Source of the DNA: Labilithrix sp.
GTDB lineage: Bacteria > Myxococcota > Polyangia > Polyangiales > Polyangiaceae
Direction: 5' to 3'
DNA length: 64,000 nucleotides
Assembly: GCA_028287035.1 (NCBI GenBank)
Contig: JAQBQL010000100.1
Coordinates: forward strand, 1 to 64,000
Below the pieces are notes generated by a model that was not told where the DNA came from, made no database searches, and worked only from the letters and a program-made list of their open reading frames with translations. Of the stretch, positions 1 through 9,360 are shown in pieces. Each line of letters begins with the position of its first letter. The first letter of the stretch is position 1. The translations under genes and the position numbers were made by a program.

Positions 1-111
1 AACAGCCGGAACGGCACCTACGTGCGCCTCAAGGCGGAGCGCGAGCTCGCCCACGGCGACTACGTCTTCATCGGCCGCAAGCTGCTCCGCGTCGAGATCA
101 CCGCGGCCTGA
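1..111 (+). CDS. FHA-domain protein, C-terminal fragment
   Basis: Only the last 36 codons are in the window; the gene starts upstream. The residues NSRNGTYV, followed by a short turn, GDYVFIGRKLLRVEI and a stop, are the end of a forkhead-associated domain, where the Asn of the NGT loop helps hold the phosphothreonine peptide. FHA domains bind phosphothreonine and usually work with Ser/Thr kinases, which are plentiful in this window. What lies N-terminal to the FHA domain cannot be seen. It converges on the encapsulin gene. Confidence 0.7.
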   Translation, partial: NSRNGTYVRLKAERELAHGDYVFIGRKLLRVEITAA

Positions 112-151
112 TCGGCGCGCGGTGACCTCTCGCGGGGGGACCGGGTGGGGC

Positions 152-976
152 TCAGCGCCGCGAAGGCGGCGTGCCCGGGGCGGCGATCCACACCGCAGCC
201 TTGGGCTCGAGGACGCGGAACGTGAAGGACTCGGTGAGGTAGAGCTCGACCTCGTGCTTCTCGTGGTACGCGTACCCGATCGAGAGGTCCTGACCCACCG
301 TCAGCTCGTAGTCGCCGCCACGCGCCGACACGAGAGCGGCGCCCTGGACGGCTTCGCTCTGGATGATCGGACCATCGATGAGCGAGCTCTCGATGCGCTT
401 CGCGAGCGTGCGGCCGTCGTCGGTGGTCGCGAAGACCTCCTCGTAGAGCTTCGTCCCGAGGACGAGCACGTACGGACCGTTGATGCCCGCGATGCGGAGC
501 AGCTCCTTCGCGTCGACGATGGCCTTCGGCAGCTCGAGGACGTTGGTGGGGAGGAGCTGGCGCGGGTGCGGGCTCGACTGCAGGATGCCCTCGATGCCGG
601 CCGACGGGAGGCCGTTGAAGATCGCGTCGTCCTCGACGAACGCGGTCTTCTTGGCGACCTCGATGACGGCGTCGAGATCCGGGTCGTCGGCGCCGCGCGC
701 CACGGTGTCGAGCTCCATCAGCGAGAGCCGGATCGGAAGCCGGATCTCGATGAGCGGCTGCACCTCGCGGACGCCGATGTTGACGGTGTCCTCGGGCGCC
801 GAGAGGATCTTGAGGCGGCCCGTGTTGACCGCGCCGAACTTCCAGCCGAACGGCCCGCGGAAGTCGACGAAGCGGCGACCGGCGAGGCGGAGCTCGAGGA
901 CGCGCCTCGCCTCCTCGTCGATGAGCTTCCAGGCTTCGGGGAGGATCGGCGCGTGATTGCGCTTCAGGAGGTCCAT
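152..976 (-). CDS. Encapsulin shell protein (family 1, HK97-fold nanocompartment)
   Basis: A 274-residue protein beginning MDLLKRNHAPILPEAW, the typical opening of family 1 encapsulins, and close to their usual length of about 265-285 aa. The internal stretches RRFVDFRGPFGW and IGVREVQPLIEIR match the shell family, as does the C-terminal AYHEKHEVELYLTESFTFR. Encapsulins self-assemble into protein cages that hold cargo carrying a short C-terminal targeting peptide. The start at 976 lies one base after the stop of the cargo gene (978), so the two are co-transcribed. An upstream in-frame ATG at 1033 would lie inside the cargo gene and is less likely. Confidence 0.93.
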   Translation of the reverse strand: MDLLKRNHAPILPEAWKLIDEEARRVLELRLAGRRFVDFRGPFGWKFGAVNTGRLKILSAPEDTVNIGVREVQPLIEIRLPIRLSLMELDTVARGADDPDLDAVIEVAKKTAFVEDDAIFNGLPSAGIEGILQSSPHPRQLLPTNVLELPKAIVDAKELLRIAGINGPYVLVLGTKLYEEVFATTDDGRTLAKRIESSLIDGPIIQSEAVQGAALVSARGGDYELTVGQDLSIGYAYHEKHEVELYLTESFTFRVLEPKAAVWIAAPGTPPSRR

Positions 977-977
977 G

Positions 978-1463
978 TCAGCGTCCCTTCGTCTCGGTGC
1001 GGTGCTCGATGCGGCGGATGCCGAGCGAGCCATCGTTCTTGCCCGACGGGGTGTGTCCGTGGTGCCCGCCGTGCTTGTGTTGCTTGCCGCGCTCGCCCTT
1101 GGGGGCGGACGCGGTGACCTTGCGGGCGGCGGCGTCTTCCCGTTCGCCGTCCTCGCCGCCTTCCTTCATCTGCTCCTCGACCTCGGTGATCGGCACCTCG
1201 GTGAAGAGGTACGTGCGCATGTTCTCGTCGAACTTCGGCACGCGCCGGCGGATCCACTCGAGGGTCATGATCGCGTGCTCGATCTCCTCGTCGCGGTTGT
1301 GAGCGAGGATCGCCTTCAGCGACTCGTCCGGCGTCGCGTCGACGCGCTGCTGGTACCAGTCCACCGCCTCGAGCTCCTCTTGCAGGGAGACGATCGCGCG
1401 ATGGAGATCCTTGGTGGAGGAGGTGAGCTCCTCGGGTTGTTCGTGCCACCCTTCATGAGACAT
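978..1463 (-). CDS. Encapsulated ferritin-like cargo protein (EncFtn)
   Basis: A 161-residue protein of the encapsulated-ferritin family, which oxidises Fe(II) for mineral storage inside the encapsulin shell. The two-helix core (about residues 15-90) has HRAIVSLQEELEAVDWYQQR and AHNRDEEIEHAIMTLEW. By analogy with the characterised Rhodospirillum protein the metal ligands should be E30, E59, E60 and H63. A Lys/His-rich linker (KHGGHHGH) leads to GSLGIRRIE near residues 145-153, which resembles the shell-targeting signal (GSLGIGSL type). The signal stops nine residues short of the C terminus rather than at the very end. The gene precedes encapsulin with a single-base gap. Confidence 0.93.
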   Translation of the reverse strand: MSHEGWHEQPEELTSSTKDLHRAIVSLQEELEAVDWYQQRVDATPDESLKAILAHNRDEEIEHAIMTLEWIRRRVPKFDENMRTYLFTEVPITEVEEQMKEGGEDGEREDAAARKVTASAPKGERGKQHKHGGHHGHTPSGKNDGSLGIRRIEHRTETKGR

Positions 1464-1501
1464 GGTCTCACCACGCTAGGGTCGCGGAGCGTCTTCGCCA
1501 A

Positions 1502-2173
1502 TCACGTTCTGCTGCGATCGCGTGCGCTACGCGGGGACCCCGCATCGTCGGGCGCGGGCGGGGCGGCCGGGGGGCCCGCCGAGCGGAGCCCGAGCGCGCG
1601 GCGCGCCATCGTGGAGAGCGTCCCGATCATCGCCTCGGGCACCATGTCGAGGAGCTCCTCGAGGTCGACCGGGCCGTCGGCGACGGGGATCTCCTCGAAC
1701 ACGGTCGCGAAGCGCTCGTACTTGCGCTGCAGGGCGGTGAGCTTCTGGCGGAGGGCCGTCGCCTCTTCCCCGTCGGCGTCGCCGAGGAGCCCGAGCCCGC
1801 GGTCGCAGAGGGCGACCTTGTCCATCACCACGCGCCGGAGCCGCGAGACGTAGGCGCCCACGATGACGTCCGGGTACTTGCCGCGGAGCGCGAAGGCATC
1901 GTGGCGGGTGCCCCCGGGGCGGTGCCGCTCGACGATGCCGGCGGCCTCGAGGGCGCGCAGGTTGGCGAACACGTTGCTCTTCGATCGCCCGAGCTCGGCG
2001 ACCAGCCCGTCCATCGAGAGCGGCCCGTCGGCAAGGTAGAGCGCGGCGACGACCTGACCGCCGAGCCTCGTGATGCCCGGGAAGCTCATCGCGATCTCGC
2101 GACCCACGCCGTCGAGCACCGCGGCCCGGGCCGCGAGCACGCGCGGGTCACGGGGATCGCCGGGCCTCACCAT
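1502..2173 (-). CDS. GbsR/MarR-type winged-helix transcriptional regulator
   Basis: A 223-residue protein. Residues about 25-95 hold a winged helix: GGQVVAALYLADGPLSMDGL, then recognition helix GRSKSNVFANLRALEAAGIV and a wing with RHRPGGTRHD. This layout is typical of GbsR-like members of the MarR superfamily. A helical segment (about 110-190) may serve dimerisation, followed by a Pro/Ala-rich tail. The start at 2173 was chosen because the winged helix begins shortly after; an ATG at 2212 would add 13 residues. It lies 38 bp upstream of EncFtn on the same strand, so it may regulate the nanocompartment genes; this is inferred from position only. Confidence 0.75.
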   Translation of the reverse strand: MVRPGDPRDPRVLAARAAVLDGVGREIAMSFPGITRLGGQVVAALYLADGPLSMDGLVAELGRSKSNVFANLRALEAAGIVERHRPGGTRHDAFALRGKYPDVIVGAYVSRLRRVVMDKVALCDRGLGLLGDADGEEATALRQKLTALQRKYERFATVFEEIPVADGPVDLEELLDMVPEAMIGTLSTMARRALGLRSAGPPAAPPAPDDAGSPRSARDRSRT

Positions 2174-2226
2174 GCGCGCGTCACCATGCGCGAAGGAGTA
2201 GCACGCCAGCACGGCGCGCCTGCGGG

Positions 2227-3729
2227 TCAGCGCCGGACGCGTTCACGACGCGGAAAGGCGCTCGGCCGTCGCCCTGCGTCGCCGCCGGCGCCGCCGTCAC
2301 GCGCTTCGCCGCGCACGACGTTGCGCGCGTCGGCCACCGCCTCGCGCCGCATCGCCTCGATGGGGGCCGTGCTCTCGCCGCGGCCGGCCAATACGATCTC
2401 GGCGACGTCCAGCGCCGGCAGGAAGAGCTCGGTGCGCGCGAAGCGGCCGGTCTTCCCGGCGAGGATGCGCGGGACCATGAACATGATGCGGCGGATGCCG
2501 TCGGCGATGCGCCGGGGCATCGCGATGCGATCGATCACGGGGTCGAGGAAGTCGTTCACCGCGGCCATGAGGTCGCGCATCCCGTACGTCGCCTCTTCCA
2601 GCGGATCGTAGAAGAGGACGGTCATCAGGACGAGGTCGTCGAGCGCGCCACTCTCGCGAGTCTTGCGATCGATCTCGGTCATCTTGGCGAAGAAGCGGAT
2701 GCTCCCCGCGTCCGTCGCCTCGTCGTCGTCGAGGAAGGCCGACAGCTCGGGCATCAGCACCGCCATCGCGCCGATCTCCCAGAGGAGCCACATCGAGCGA
2801 TGCGAGGCGCCCATGCGCATGAGCCGCAGGATCTCCTCGAAGATGCGCGGCCGCGCGGCGCGCGCGAGCTCGTGGCGCATGCTGACCATCGCGTCGTAGA
2901 CGTTCGGGTGGATGCCGAGGTCGAGGCGCGCCGCGAACTTCACCGCGCGCAGGATGCGGACCGGATCCTCGCGGAAGCGCACGCTCGGCTCGCCGATGGT
3001 GCGGATGGTGCGCGCCTGGATGTCCGGCATGCCCCCGCACCAGTCGAGGACCTGGCGGCGATCGAGGTCGTAGAAGAGCGCGTTGATCGTGAAGTCACGA
3101 CGGAGCGCGTCCTCGTGCGCCTCGCCGAACACGTTGTCGCTGCGGATGAGGAGATCGTCCTCCTCGTCGCCGTCCGACTCGGTCGGGCTGCGCCGGAAGG
3201 TGGCGACCTCGACGACCTTGCCGCCGCCGAAGAGCACGTGCGCGAGGCGGAAGCGCCGGCCGATGATCCGGCAGTTCCGGAAGAGGCCGCGCACGTCGTC
3301 GGGACGCGCGCTGGTCGCGACGTCGAAGTCCTTGGGATGGCCGCTCAGGAGAAGGTCGCGGACGCATCCGCCGACCAGGTACGCCTGGAAGCCGGCGCGC
3401 TCGAGGCGGCGCACGACCTTGGCGGCATCGGCATCGATGCTGTCCTCGTCGAGGGGCGCGTCGTGGCGCACGAGACCCGTCGCCTCGTGGCGCGGGGCGC
3501 GGTTGCGGGCGCCCGCGGCAGCCGCCGCTGGCTCGCGATCGCGATCCCGGTCCCGGTCGCGACCACGCCCGCTGCGTCCGTTCGACGGGGCGTGCTCGGC
3601 CTCGCCGTTCGCGAGCGCCGCGCGAGGCTCACCGCGATCGCTGCCTTCGTCTTCCGCGGGCTCGGGCTCGACGGTGAAGGACGGCAGCTCCGGAGGCGGA
3701 GGAAGGTCGTGGCTGTTCCGACGACGCAT
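2227..3729 (-). CDS. pcnB: Poly(A) polymerase / CCA tRNA nucleotidyltransferase family protein
   Basis: A class II nucleotidyltransferase of about 500 aa. After a charged, low-complexity N-terminal extension of about 110 residues with a run of Arg-Asp dipeptides comes the catalytic head: AYLVGGCVRDLLLSG, then HPKDFDVATSARP with the metal-binding aspartates. GRRFRLAHVLF and DALRRDFTINALFYD follow, and the RNA-binding region starts at DPVRILRAVKFAARLD. Length and layout fit PcnB-type poly(A) polymerase, which adds 3' A tails for RNA decay. Sequence alone does not exclude a CCA-adding enzyme. An in-frame ATG at 3741 would add four residues. Confidence 0.8.
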   Translation of the reverse strand: MRRRNSHDLPPPPELPSFTVEPEPAEDEGSDRGEPRAALANGEAEHAPSNGRSGRGRDRDRDRDREPAAAAAGARNRAPRHEATGLVRHDAPLDEDSIDADAAKVVRRLERAGFQAYLVGGCVRDLLLSGHPKDFDVATSARPDDVRGLFRNCRIIGRRFRLAHVLFGGGKVVEVATFRRSPTESDGDEEDDLLIRSDNVFGEAHEDALRRDFTINALFYDLDRRQVLDWCGGMPDIQARTIRTIGEPSVRFREDPVRILRAVKFAARLDLGIHPNVYDAMVSMRHELARAARPRIFEEILRLMRMGASHRSMWLLWEIGAMAVLMPELSAFLDDDEATDAGSIRFFAKMTEIDRKTRESGALDDLVLMTVLFYDPLEEATYGMRDLMAAVNDFLDPVIDRIAMPRRIADGIRRIMFMVPRILAGKTGRFARTELFLPALDVAEIVLAGRGESTAPIEAMRREAVADARNVVRGEARDGGAGGDAGRRPSAFPRRERVRR

Positions 3730-3879
3730 GACCCGATTCAAAAGCGATCCAACAAGGCGGTTCGAAACGTCCCAGAATCCGACGACAATTCACGCCCGAC
3801 CAGGAGCCCTGGACGTGGCTGGCCGAGCCTATCAGCGTCCCCGATCGCCCGCAACGTGAGGGTGATAGGCTTTCGTTCG

Positions 3880-5133
3880 ATGGCTGTTCAGCTCGCCGCC
3901 GCCAAGCTGACCGACTTCGCCCTGGGGGCTCCGCTGGGCTCCGGGACGACGGCCAAGGTGTACGACGCGGTGCAGATCGCCAGCGGAAAGCCGGTCGCCA
4001 TCAAGATGCTGGAGCCCTCGGCGGGGGCGTCGGCGGCGGGGAGCGAGATGCGGGAGCGGTTCGCGCGGGAGGCGGTCCTCCTCGCCGGCGTGACCAGCAA
4101 GCACGTGGGGGGCGTCCTCGGCTTCGGGTTCGAGCGCGGACAGCCGTTCCTCGTGCTCGAGCGGCTCGACGGCGAGACCCTCGATGCCAAGCTCCGGCGC
4201 GAGGGTCCGGTCAGCATGCCGGTCGCGGTCCGCTGGATCGAGCAGCTCCTCGTCGGCGTTCGCGACTGCCACGACCAGCAGATCATCCACCGGGACATCA
4301 AGCCGTCGAACCTGTTCCTGCACCGGGCAGGCTTCGAGGAGACCGTGAAGCTCATCGACTTCGGGGTCGCCCGGCTCCGCGAGATCAGCGACGACGGCAG
4401 CCCCGAGTCCGCGCTCACCTCGCGCAACCACCTCCTCGGCAGCATGGGCTACATGGCCCCGGAGCAGTTCGCGGACCCGAAGAGCGTCGGTTTCACCGCG
4501 GATCTGTACGCGGTCGGGGTCGTCGTCTTCCGGACCCTGACCGGCCGGCTCCCGTTCGTGAGCCGGTCGCTCGACGTGGTGATCCGCATGAAGACCGAGC
4601 AGCCCGCCCCCACGCTGTCGGAGAACGCGGGGCTCCCGCGGAACGTGCTGCTCGACTGGTTCGCCAAGAAGGCGATGGCCCGCGCGCCGGGCGACCGCTT
4701 CCAGAGCGCGCGCGAGATGCTCGAGCAGTGGTGGAACGTGATGGCGAGCATCGACGAGGACGGCGCCACCGACGTGATGCGGGGCATCGGCCGGGTGGAC
4801 GAGTCCTACGCCGGCCGTCTCCACCGGCCGGGGGACCGGCGGGAGGTCGAGGAGCCGAGCCCGCTCTCGGAAGAGGAGCGGACGCTGCGGCGTCTCGCCC
4901 CGGCGTTCCCGGCGTGCAGCTCGGGACCGGACAGCGAGCTCACCGAGCTCACCGAGCTCACGGCGCTCGACGCGCTCGACGACCTCGACGCGCCGCGCTA
5001 CCCCGCTGCCGAGGGCGCGCCCCCGGCGACCCAGCACGAAGAGATGCCGACCCGGACCGACCCGAACCTGCGGCGGCTGGTCGAGCAGGAGCTCGCGCTC
5101 CAGCGAAACAAGAAGGCGCCGGATCACAAGTAG
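3880..5133 (+). CDS. Serine/threonine protein kinase
   Basis: A 417-residue cytosolic kinase with no membrane segment. It shows the glycine loop LGAPLGSGTTAKVYD, the ATP-binding lysine in VAIKMLE, the catalytic loop HRDIKPSNLFLH, the metal-binding DFGVARL and the activation-segment end GSMGYMAPEQF. All core residues are present, so it should be active. The last ~130 residues are acidic and include a Glu-Leu-Thr tripeptide repeat near residue 350. Start chosen at ATG 3880, just before the kinase fold. Transcribed divergently from the pcnB-like gene and upstream of dnaK, separated from it by 222 bp. Confidence 0.92.
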   Translation: MAVQLAAAKLTDFALGAPLGSGTTAKVYDAVQIASGKPVAIKMLEPSAGASAAGSEMRERFAREAVLLAGVTSKHVGGVLGFGFERGQPFLVLERLDGETLDAKLRREGPVSMPVAVRWIEQLLVGVRDCHDQQIIHRDIKPSNLFLHRAGFEETVKLIDFGVARLREISDDGSPESALTSRNHLLGSMGYMAPEQFADPKSVGFTADLYAVGVVVFRTLTGRLPFVSRSLDVVIRMKTEQPAPTLSENAGLPRNVLLDWFAKKAMARAPGDRFQSAREMLEQWWNVMASIDEDGATDVMRGIGRVDESYAGRLHRPGDRREVEEPSPLSEEERTLRRLAPAFPACSSGPDSELTELTELTALDALDDLDAPRYPAAEGAPPATQHEEMPTRTDPNLRRLVEQELALQRNKKAPDHK

Positions 5134-5189
5134 ATTCCGCGCTGCCGCCCTCGTTCGCAGAAGGCCGTCAAGTTCCGTGCCGCGAGGCG

Positions 5190-5217
5190 TTGACGTCGGG
5201 GGTCGTGTGATTAGCTT
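5190..5217 (+). promoter_or_regulatory. Candidate sigma-70-type promoter upstream of dnaK
   Basis: TTGACG at 5190-5195 and TAGCTT at 5212-5217 are separated by 16 bp, in the 222-bp gap before dnaK. The -35 box is close to consensus and the -10 box keeps the TA...T positions. A transcript would have a leader of about 130 nt. No clear CIRCE inverted repeat was seen. Motif match only. Confidence 0.35.
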
Positions 5218-5355
5218 GCTCGCCACGAACCCGGACCGACCCCTGCGGTCGGACGCAGGCTCGTGCGGCACCGCCCCTCGGCGCGCCGCGCGCAGCCCGC
5301 ACGCGGGTCCCAAGACTTCGACAAAGACTCGAACAGACTGCGGAGGCATACGGCC

Positions 5356-7284
5356 ATGGGCAAGATCATCGGAATCGACCTCGGAACGACGAACAGCTGC
5401 GTATCGGTCATGGAGGGGCGCGAGCCCAAGGTGATCGTGAACGAGGAAGGCTCGCGCATCACGCCGAGCGTCGTCGCGTACGACGACAAGGGCGAGGTCC
5501 TCGTCGGCCAGATCGCGAAGCGGCAGGCGGTCACGAACCCCGAGAACACGATCTACAGCGCCAAGCGCTTCGTCGGTCGCAAGTTCGAGGAGGTCACCGA
5601 GGAGGCGAAGCGCGTCCCGTACAAGCTCGTGAAGGCGAGCAACGGCGACAGCGCCTTCGAGGTCCGCGGCAAGACCGTGAGCCCTCAGGAGGTCAGCGCG
5701 AAGATCCTCCAGAAGCTCAAGAAGGCAGCCGAGGACTACCTCGGTGAGAAGGTGACCGAGGCGGTCATCACCGTTCCCGCGTACTTCAACGACGCCCAGC
5801 GCCAGGCCACGAAGGACGCCGGCAAGATCGCCGGCCTCGAGGTGAAGCGCATCGTGAACGAGCCCACGGCGGCGGCGCTCGCGTACGGCCTCGACAAGAA
5901 GAAGGACGAGATCATCGCCGTCTACGACTTCGGCGGCGGCACGTTCGACATCTCGATCCTCGAGGTCGGCGACAACGTCGTGCAGGTCATCTCGACCAAC
6001 GGCGACACGCACCTCGGCGGCGACGACGTCGACAACCTGATCATCGACTGGCTCGCGGCCGAGTTCAAGAAGAGCCAGGGCATCGACCTCACGAAGGACA
6101 AGATGGCCCTCCAGCGCCTCAAGGAGGCGGGCGAGAAGGCGAAGATCGAGCTGTCGAGCACGCAGGAGACCACGGTGAACCTCCCGTTCATCACGGTCGG
6201 CCCGGGCGGCCCGGTCCACCTCGACATCAAGCTCTCGCGCTCGAAGCTGGAGCAGATGATGGGACCCCTCATCGAGCGCTCGATGGAGCCCGTCAAGAAG
6301 GCGCTCCAGGACGCGAAGAAGACCCCCAAGGACATCGCCGAGGTCGTCCTCGTCGGTGGCTCGACGCGCATCCCGCTCGTCAAGGAGACGGTCAAGAAGT
6401 TCTTCGGCAAGGACCCGCACCAGGGCGTGAACCCCGACGAGGTCGTCGCGATCGGCGCCGGCGTCCAGGCGGGCGTCCTCTCCGGTGACGTGAAGGACAT
6501 GGTCCTCCTCGACGTGACGCCGCTCTCGCTCGGCGTCGAGACGCTCGGCGGCATCATGACCACCATGATCCCGCGCAACACGACCATCCCGACGCAGAAG
6601 AAGGAGATCTTCTCGACGGCGACCGACAACCAGCCGTCGGTCGAGGTCCACATCCTCCAGGGCGAGCGCACCGAGGCGCGTTACAACCGCACGCTCGGCA
6701 AGTTCCACCTCGAGGGACTCATGCCGGCGCCCCGCGGCGTGCCCAAGATCGAGGTCGCCTTCGACATCGACGCGAACGGCATCATCAACGTCAGCGCGAA
6801 GGACACCGCGACCGGCAAGGACATCTCGCGCCGCATCGAGAACGGCTCGGGCCTCACCGAGGCGGACATCCAGCGCATGGTGAAAGAGGCCTCGGAGCAC
6901 GAGGCCGAGGACAAGGAGCGCCGCGAGCAGGTCGAGCGCCGCAACAAGCTCGACAACCTCTGCTACACGCTCGAGAAGACGATCTCCGAGAGCAAGGACA
7001 AGCTGCCCGCGGGCGACGTCACCACGCTCGAGGGGCTCATCCGCGACGGCCGCGCCGCGGTCGAGAAGCAGGACGACGCGCTCATCACCGAGACGCTCGG
7101 CAAGCTCGAGACCGAGGCCCAGCGCATCGCGACGGTCATGTACCAGAACGCCGGCAACGGCGGCGACGGTGCGGGCCCCGCCGCCGGCGGCGGCGCACCG
7201 GACGGCGGCGCCCCGGCGGGCGGCGGCGAGAAGAAGAAGGACTCGGGCGTCATCGACGCGGAGTTCGAGGAGAGCTCGACCTGA
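5356..7284 (+). CDS. dnaK: Chaperone protein DnaK (Hsp70)
   Basis: A full-length 642-residue Hsp70. The start [18 protein letters not shown] is the classical N terminus and is preceded by a purine-rich stretch (GGAGG, 11 nt upstream). The ATPase domain (about 1-385) carries [26 protein letters not shown] and [11 protein letters not shown]. The substrate-binding domain follows with [14 protein letters not shown] and [15 protein letters not shown]. The C-terminal lid ends in a Gly/Ala-rich linker and the acidic tail VIDAEFEE. It folds proteins with DnaJ and GrpE, neither of which is adjacent. Confidence 0.99.
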   Translation: MGKIIGIDLGTTNSCVSVMEGREPKVIVNEEGSRITPSVVAYDDKGEVLVGQIAKRQAVTNPENTIYSAKRFVGRKFEEVTEEAKRVPYKLVKASNGDSAFEVRGKTVSPQEVSAKILQKLKKAAEDYLGEKVTEAVITVPAYFNDAQRQATKDAGKIAGLEVKRIVNEPTAAALAYGLDKKKDEIIAVYDFGGGTFDISILEVGDNVVQVISTNGDTHLGGDDVDNLIIDWLAAEFKKSQGIDLTKDKMALQRLKEAGEKAKIELSSTQETTVNLPFITVGPGGPVHLDIKLSRSKLEQMMGPLIERSMEPVKKALQDAKKTPKDIAEVVLVGGSTRIPLVKETVKKFFGKDPHQGVNPDEVVAIGAGVQAGVLSGDVKDMVLLDVTPLSLGVETLGGIMTTMIPRNTTIPTQKKEIFSTATDNQPSVEVHILQGERTEARYNRTLGKFHLEGLMPAPRGVPKIEVAFDIDANGIINVSAKDTATGKDISRRIENGSGLTEADIQRMVKEASEHEAEDKERREQVERRNKLDNLCYTLEKTISESKDKLPAGDVTTLEGLIRDGRAAVEKQDDALITETLGKLETEAQRIATVMYQNAGNGGDGAGPAAGGGAPDGGAPAGGGEKKKDSGVIDAEFEESST

Positions 7285-7317
7285 TCGGTCGCCCGCTCTA
7301 GACGCGAGACACGGCGG

Positions 7318-7349
7318 AAGGCCCGCGCTCACCCGAGCGGCGGGCCTTT
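7318..7349 (+). terminator. Rho-independent terminator after dnaK
   Basis: A strong hairpin 34 bp after the dnaK stop. AAGGCCCGC (7318-7326) pairs with GCGGGCCTT (7340-7348), and an inner GCTC/GAGC pair extends the stem around a four-base ACCC loop with one bulged G. A short T run follows (7347-7349). The opposite strand reads into the end of the small gene at 7360, so it may act for both. Confidence 0.8.
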
Positions 7350-7359
7350 CGCGTTTGCC

Positions 7360-7662
7360 CTAGTCGTCGTCGCCCACGAGGAGCGGCGGCTCGTCTTCCG
7401 CTGCCGCGGCGACGTCGAGCGCGGCGGCGATCTCCTGGTCCGACGCGTGCAGCTCCACGACCTCGGGCTGCTCGACGATCCAGTCCGCGAGCGCGGCTCG
7501 CATCACGTCGTCGACGTCGTCGTCCTCGAGGGCGCGCAGGTACTTCAGCAGGCGTTCCGCGAACGACTGCCGCGATCGCGTGGTGGCAAGCTCCAGGAGC
7601 TCGCCCTCGAGCAGCACGTCCGTGAACGAGAGGCAGCGCTCGACGGTCCAGTCCACATCCAC
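7360..7662 (-). CDS. Small acidic hypothetical protein
   Basis: A 100-residue acidic protein that I do not recognise. It is predicted helical, with ERCLSFTDVLLEGELLELA near the start and a tail rich in Asp, Glu and Ala ending in GDDD. No signal peptide, membrane segment or metal motif. It converges on dnaK across the terminator and is divergent from the NtrC-like regulator. Codon composition matches its neighbours, which supports it being real. Confidence 0.55.
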   Translation of the reverse strand: MDVDWTVERCLSFTDVLLEGELLELATTRSRQSFAERLLKYLRALEDDDVDDVMRAALADWIVEQPEVVELHASDQEIAAALDVAAAAEDEPPLLVGDDD

Positions 7663-7910
7663 GGCGTCAGCCTACCGGATGTCCGGGAATTGTGCCTCGC
7701 GTGTGGCGCGGGCGCCCTGCTGCGCCGCGTTGGTTCCGCGCGCAGCGGCGGCGCCACCGGGAAGCGCGCGCTCGCACGCTTCATGCTCCACCCGCAGTCC
7801 ACGCTCCCGATCGTCCGCAAGAGAATGCGCCAAATTACCCACGTGCCCCGTCCGGTAGCGTCCGGTACCTTTTGGGCCGCGGCCCTTCGTCCGCGGAAAG
7901 GCGCGCGCGG

Positions 7911-9356
7911 ATGATGGCCGACCGACTACCGAGACAGCGAGGCGGGAAGACCGCGCCTTCGCGGCACTCGGTGCCGCTCGACATCCTCGTCGTCGACGAC
8001 GACCAGGCGACGCGCCTCAGCCTCACGTACGCGCTCACCGACGCGGGACACAAGGTGACCGAGGCGGTGGACGGCGAGGAGGCGATCGCCGTCATCGCCG
8101 AGAGCATCTTCGACGTCGCCATCCTCGACATACGCCTACCGAAGGTGGACGGACTCGCCATCTTCCGCCGCATCCGCCAGAAGTCGCCGAGCACGTCGGT
8201 GATCCTCATGACGGCGTTCGCGACGGTGAGCGACGCCGTCGCGACTCTCCGCGAGGGCGCCTACGACTACGTCACGAAGCCGTTCGACCCCGAGGAGTTC
8301 TCGCTCCGCGTCATCGGGCACATCGCCGAGCACCGCGCGCTGCGGCACGAGCTCGAAGAGGCGCGGCGCGCCGTCGCCAGCCGCGACGCGGGCTCGCCGA
8401 TCATCGGCCACACGCCGCCGATGCGTCAGCTGGTCGAGCGCATCAACACCGTGGCGCAGTCCGACGCGCCGGTCCTCATCCGCGGCGAGAGCGGCACCGG
8501 CAAGGAGCTCGTCGCTCACACCATCCACGCGCGCAGCCCGCGCAAGAACCACCCGTTCGTGTCGGTGAGCTGCACGGCGTTTCCCGAGTCGCTCATCGAG
8601 GCCGAGCTGTTCGGGCACGAGCGCGGCGCCTTCGCCGGAGCGGTGCGCGCGCGCGAGGGACGCTTCCAGGCCGCGGCGGGCGGCTCGCTCCTCCTCGACG
8701 AGATCGCCGAGCTGCCGCTCACCGCCCAGGCCAAGCTGCTGCGCGTCCTCGAGGAAGGCGTCGTCGAGCCGCTCGGCGGTGAGGGCACCGTCCCCGTCAA
8801 CGTCCGCATCATGACCGCGACGAACCGGGACCTGAAGGAGCTCGTCGCGCAGGGGAAGTTCCGGGACGACCTCTACTTCCGGATCAACGTGCTCGACCTC
8901 GACATCCCACCGGTGCGCGAACGCCGGGCCGACCTGCCGCTCCTGATGGCGCACTTCCTCCGTCGCTTCTACCCGGGGCGCGTCCCGCCCGGGATCGCGC
9001 CGCGCGCCTGGGCGGCGCTCATGGATTACGACTTCCCGGGGAACGTGCGCGAGTTCGCCCACGCGGTGGAGCGCGCCGTCGCGCTCGCACGCGGCAGCGA
9101 GATCGATCTCGAGCACCTGCCGCCCGACATCGTCGGGTCGAGCACCGACGCGACGGCCGCCGAGGAAGGTGCCTTCCGGCCGCTCGCCGTGACGGTCAAG
9201 GAGTTCGAGAAGCAGTACATCGTTCGCGCGCTCCGCCTCGCCGGCGGGAGCAAGACGCAGGCGGCGGAGCTCCTCGGGATCTCGCGCAAGAACCTGGCGG
9301 ACAAGCTCAAGATGCACGGCATCACCGACGCCGGCGACGGGGGCGACGCGGGCTGA
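7911..9356 (+). CDS. NtrC-family response regulator with altered sigma-54 contact motif (GAFAGA)
   Basis: A 481-residue protein with receiver, AAA+ and Fis-type HTH domains. The receiver (about 24-140) has VVDDDQ and the phosphoacceptor Asp in ILDIRLP. The AAA+ domain has Walker A GESGTGKE and Walker B SLLLDEIAEL. The C-terminal HTH includes GGSKTQAAELLGISRKNL. The loop that normally reads GAFTGA and contacts sigma-54 is GAFAGA (residues 239-244, codons 8625-8642). The Thr is central to sigma-54 engagement in well-studied members, so this protein may not activate sigma-54 promoters in the standard way. ATG at 7911 chosen; 7914 is also possible. Confidence 0.92.
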   Translation: MMADRLPRQRGGKTAPSRHSVPLDILVVDDDQATRLSLTYALTDAGHKVTEAVDGEEAIAVIAESIFDVAILDIRLPKVDGLAIFRRIRQKSPSTSVILMTAFATVSDAVATLREGAYDYVTKPFDPEEFSLRVIGHIAEHRALRHELEEARRAVASRDAGSPIIGHTPPMRQLVERINTVAQSDAPVLIRGESGTGKELVAHTIHARSPRKNHPFVSVSCTAFPESLIEAELFGHERGAFAGAVRAREGRFQAAAGGSLLLDEIAELPLTAQAKLLRVLEEGVVEPLGGEGTVPVNVRIMTATNRDLKELVAQGKFRDDLYFRINVLDLDIPPVRERRADLPLLMAHFLRRFYPGRVPPGIAPRAWAALMDYDFPGNVREFAHAVERAVALARGSEIDLEHLPPDIVGSSTDATAAEEGAFRPLAVTVKEFEKQYIVRALRLAGGSKTQAAELLGISRKNLADKLKMHGITDAGDGGDAG

Positions 9357-9360
9357 CCGC

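Noticed and set aside
3832..7332. Reverse-strand open frame of 1166 codons across the kinase and dnaK
   Set aside because: It is antisense to two certain genes. In GC-rich DNA the opposite strand of G/C-ending codons has few stops. The product is Arg/Leu/Glu/Asp-rich without domains.
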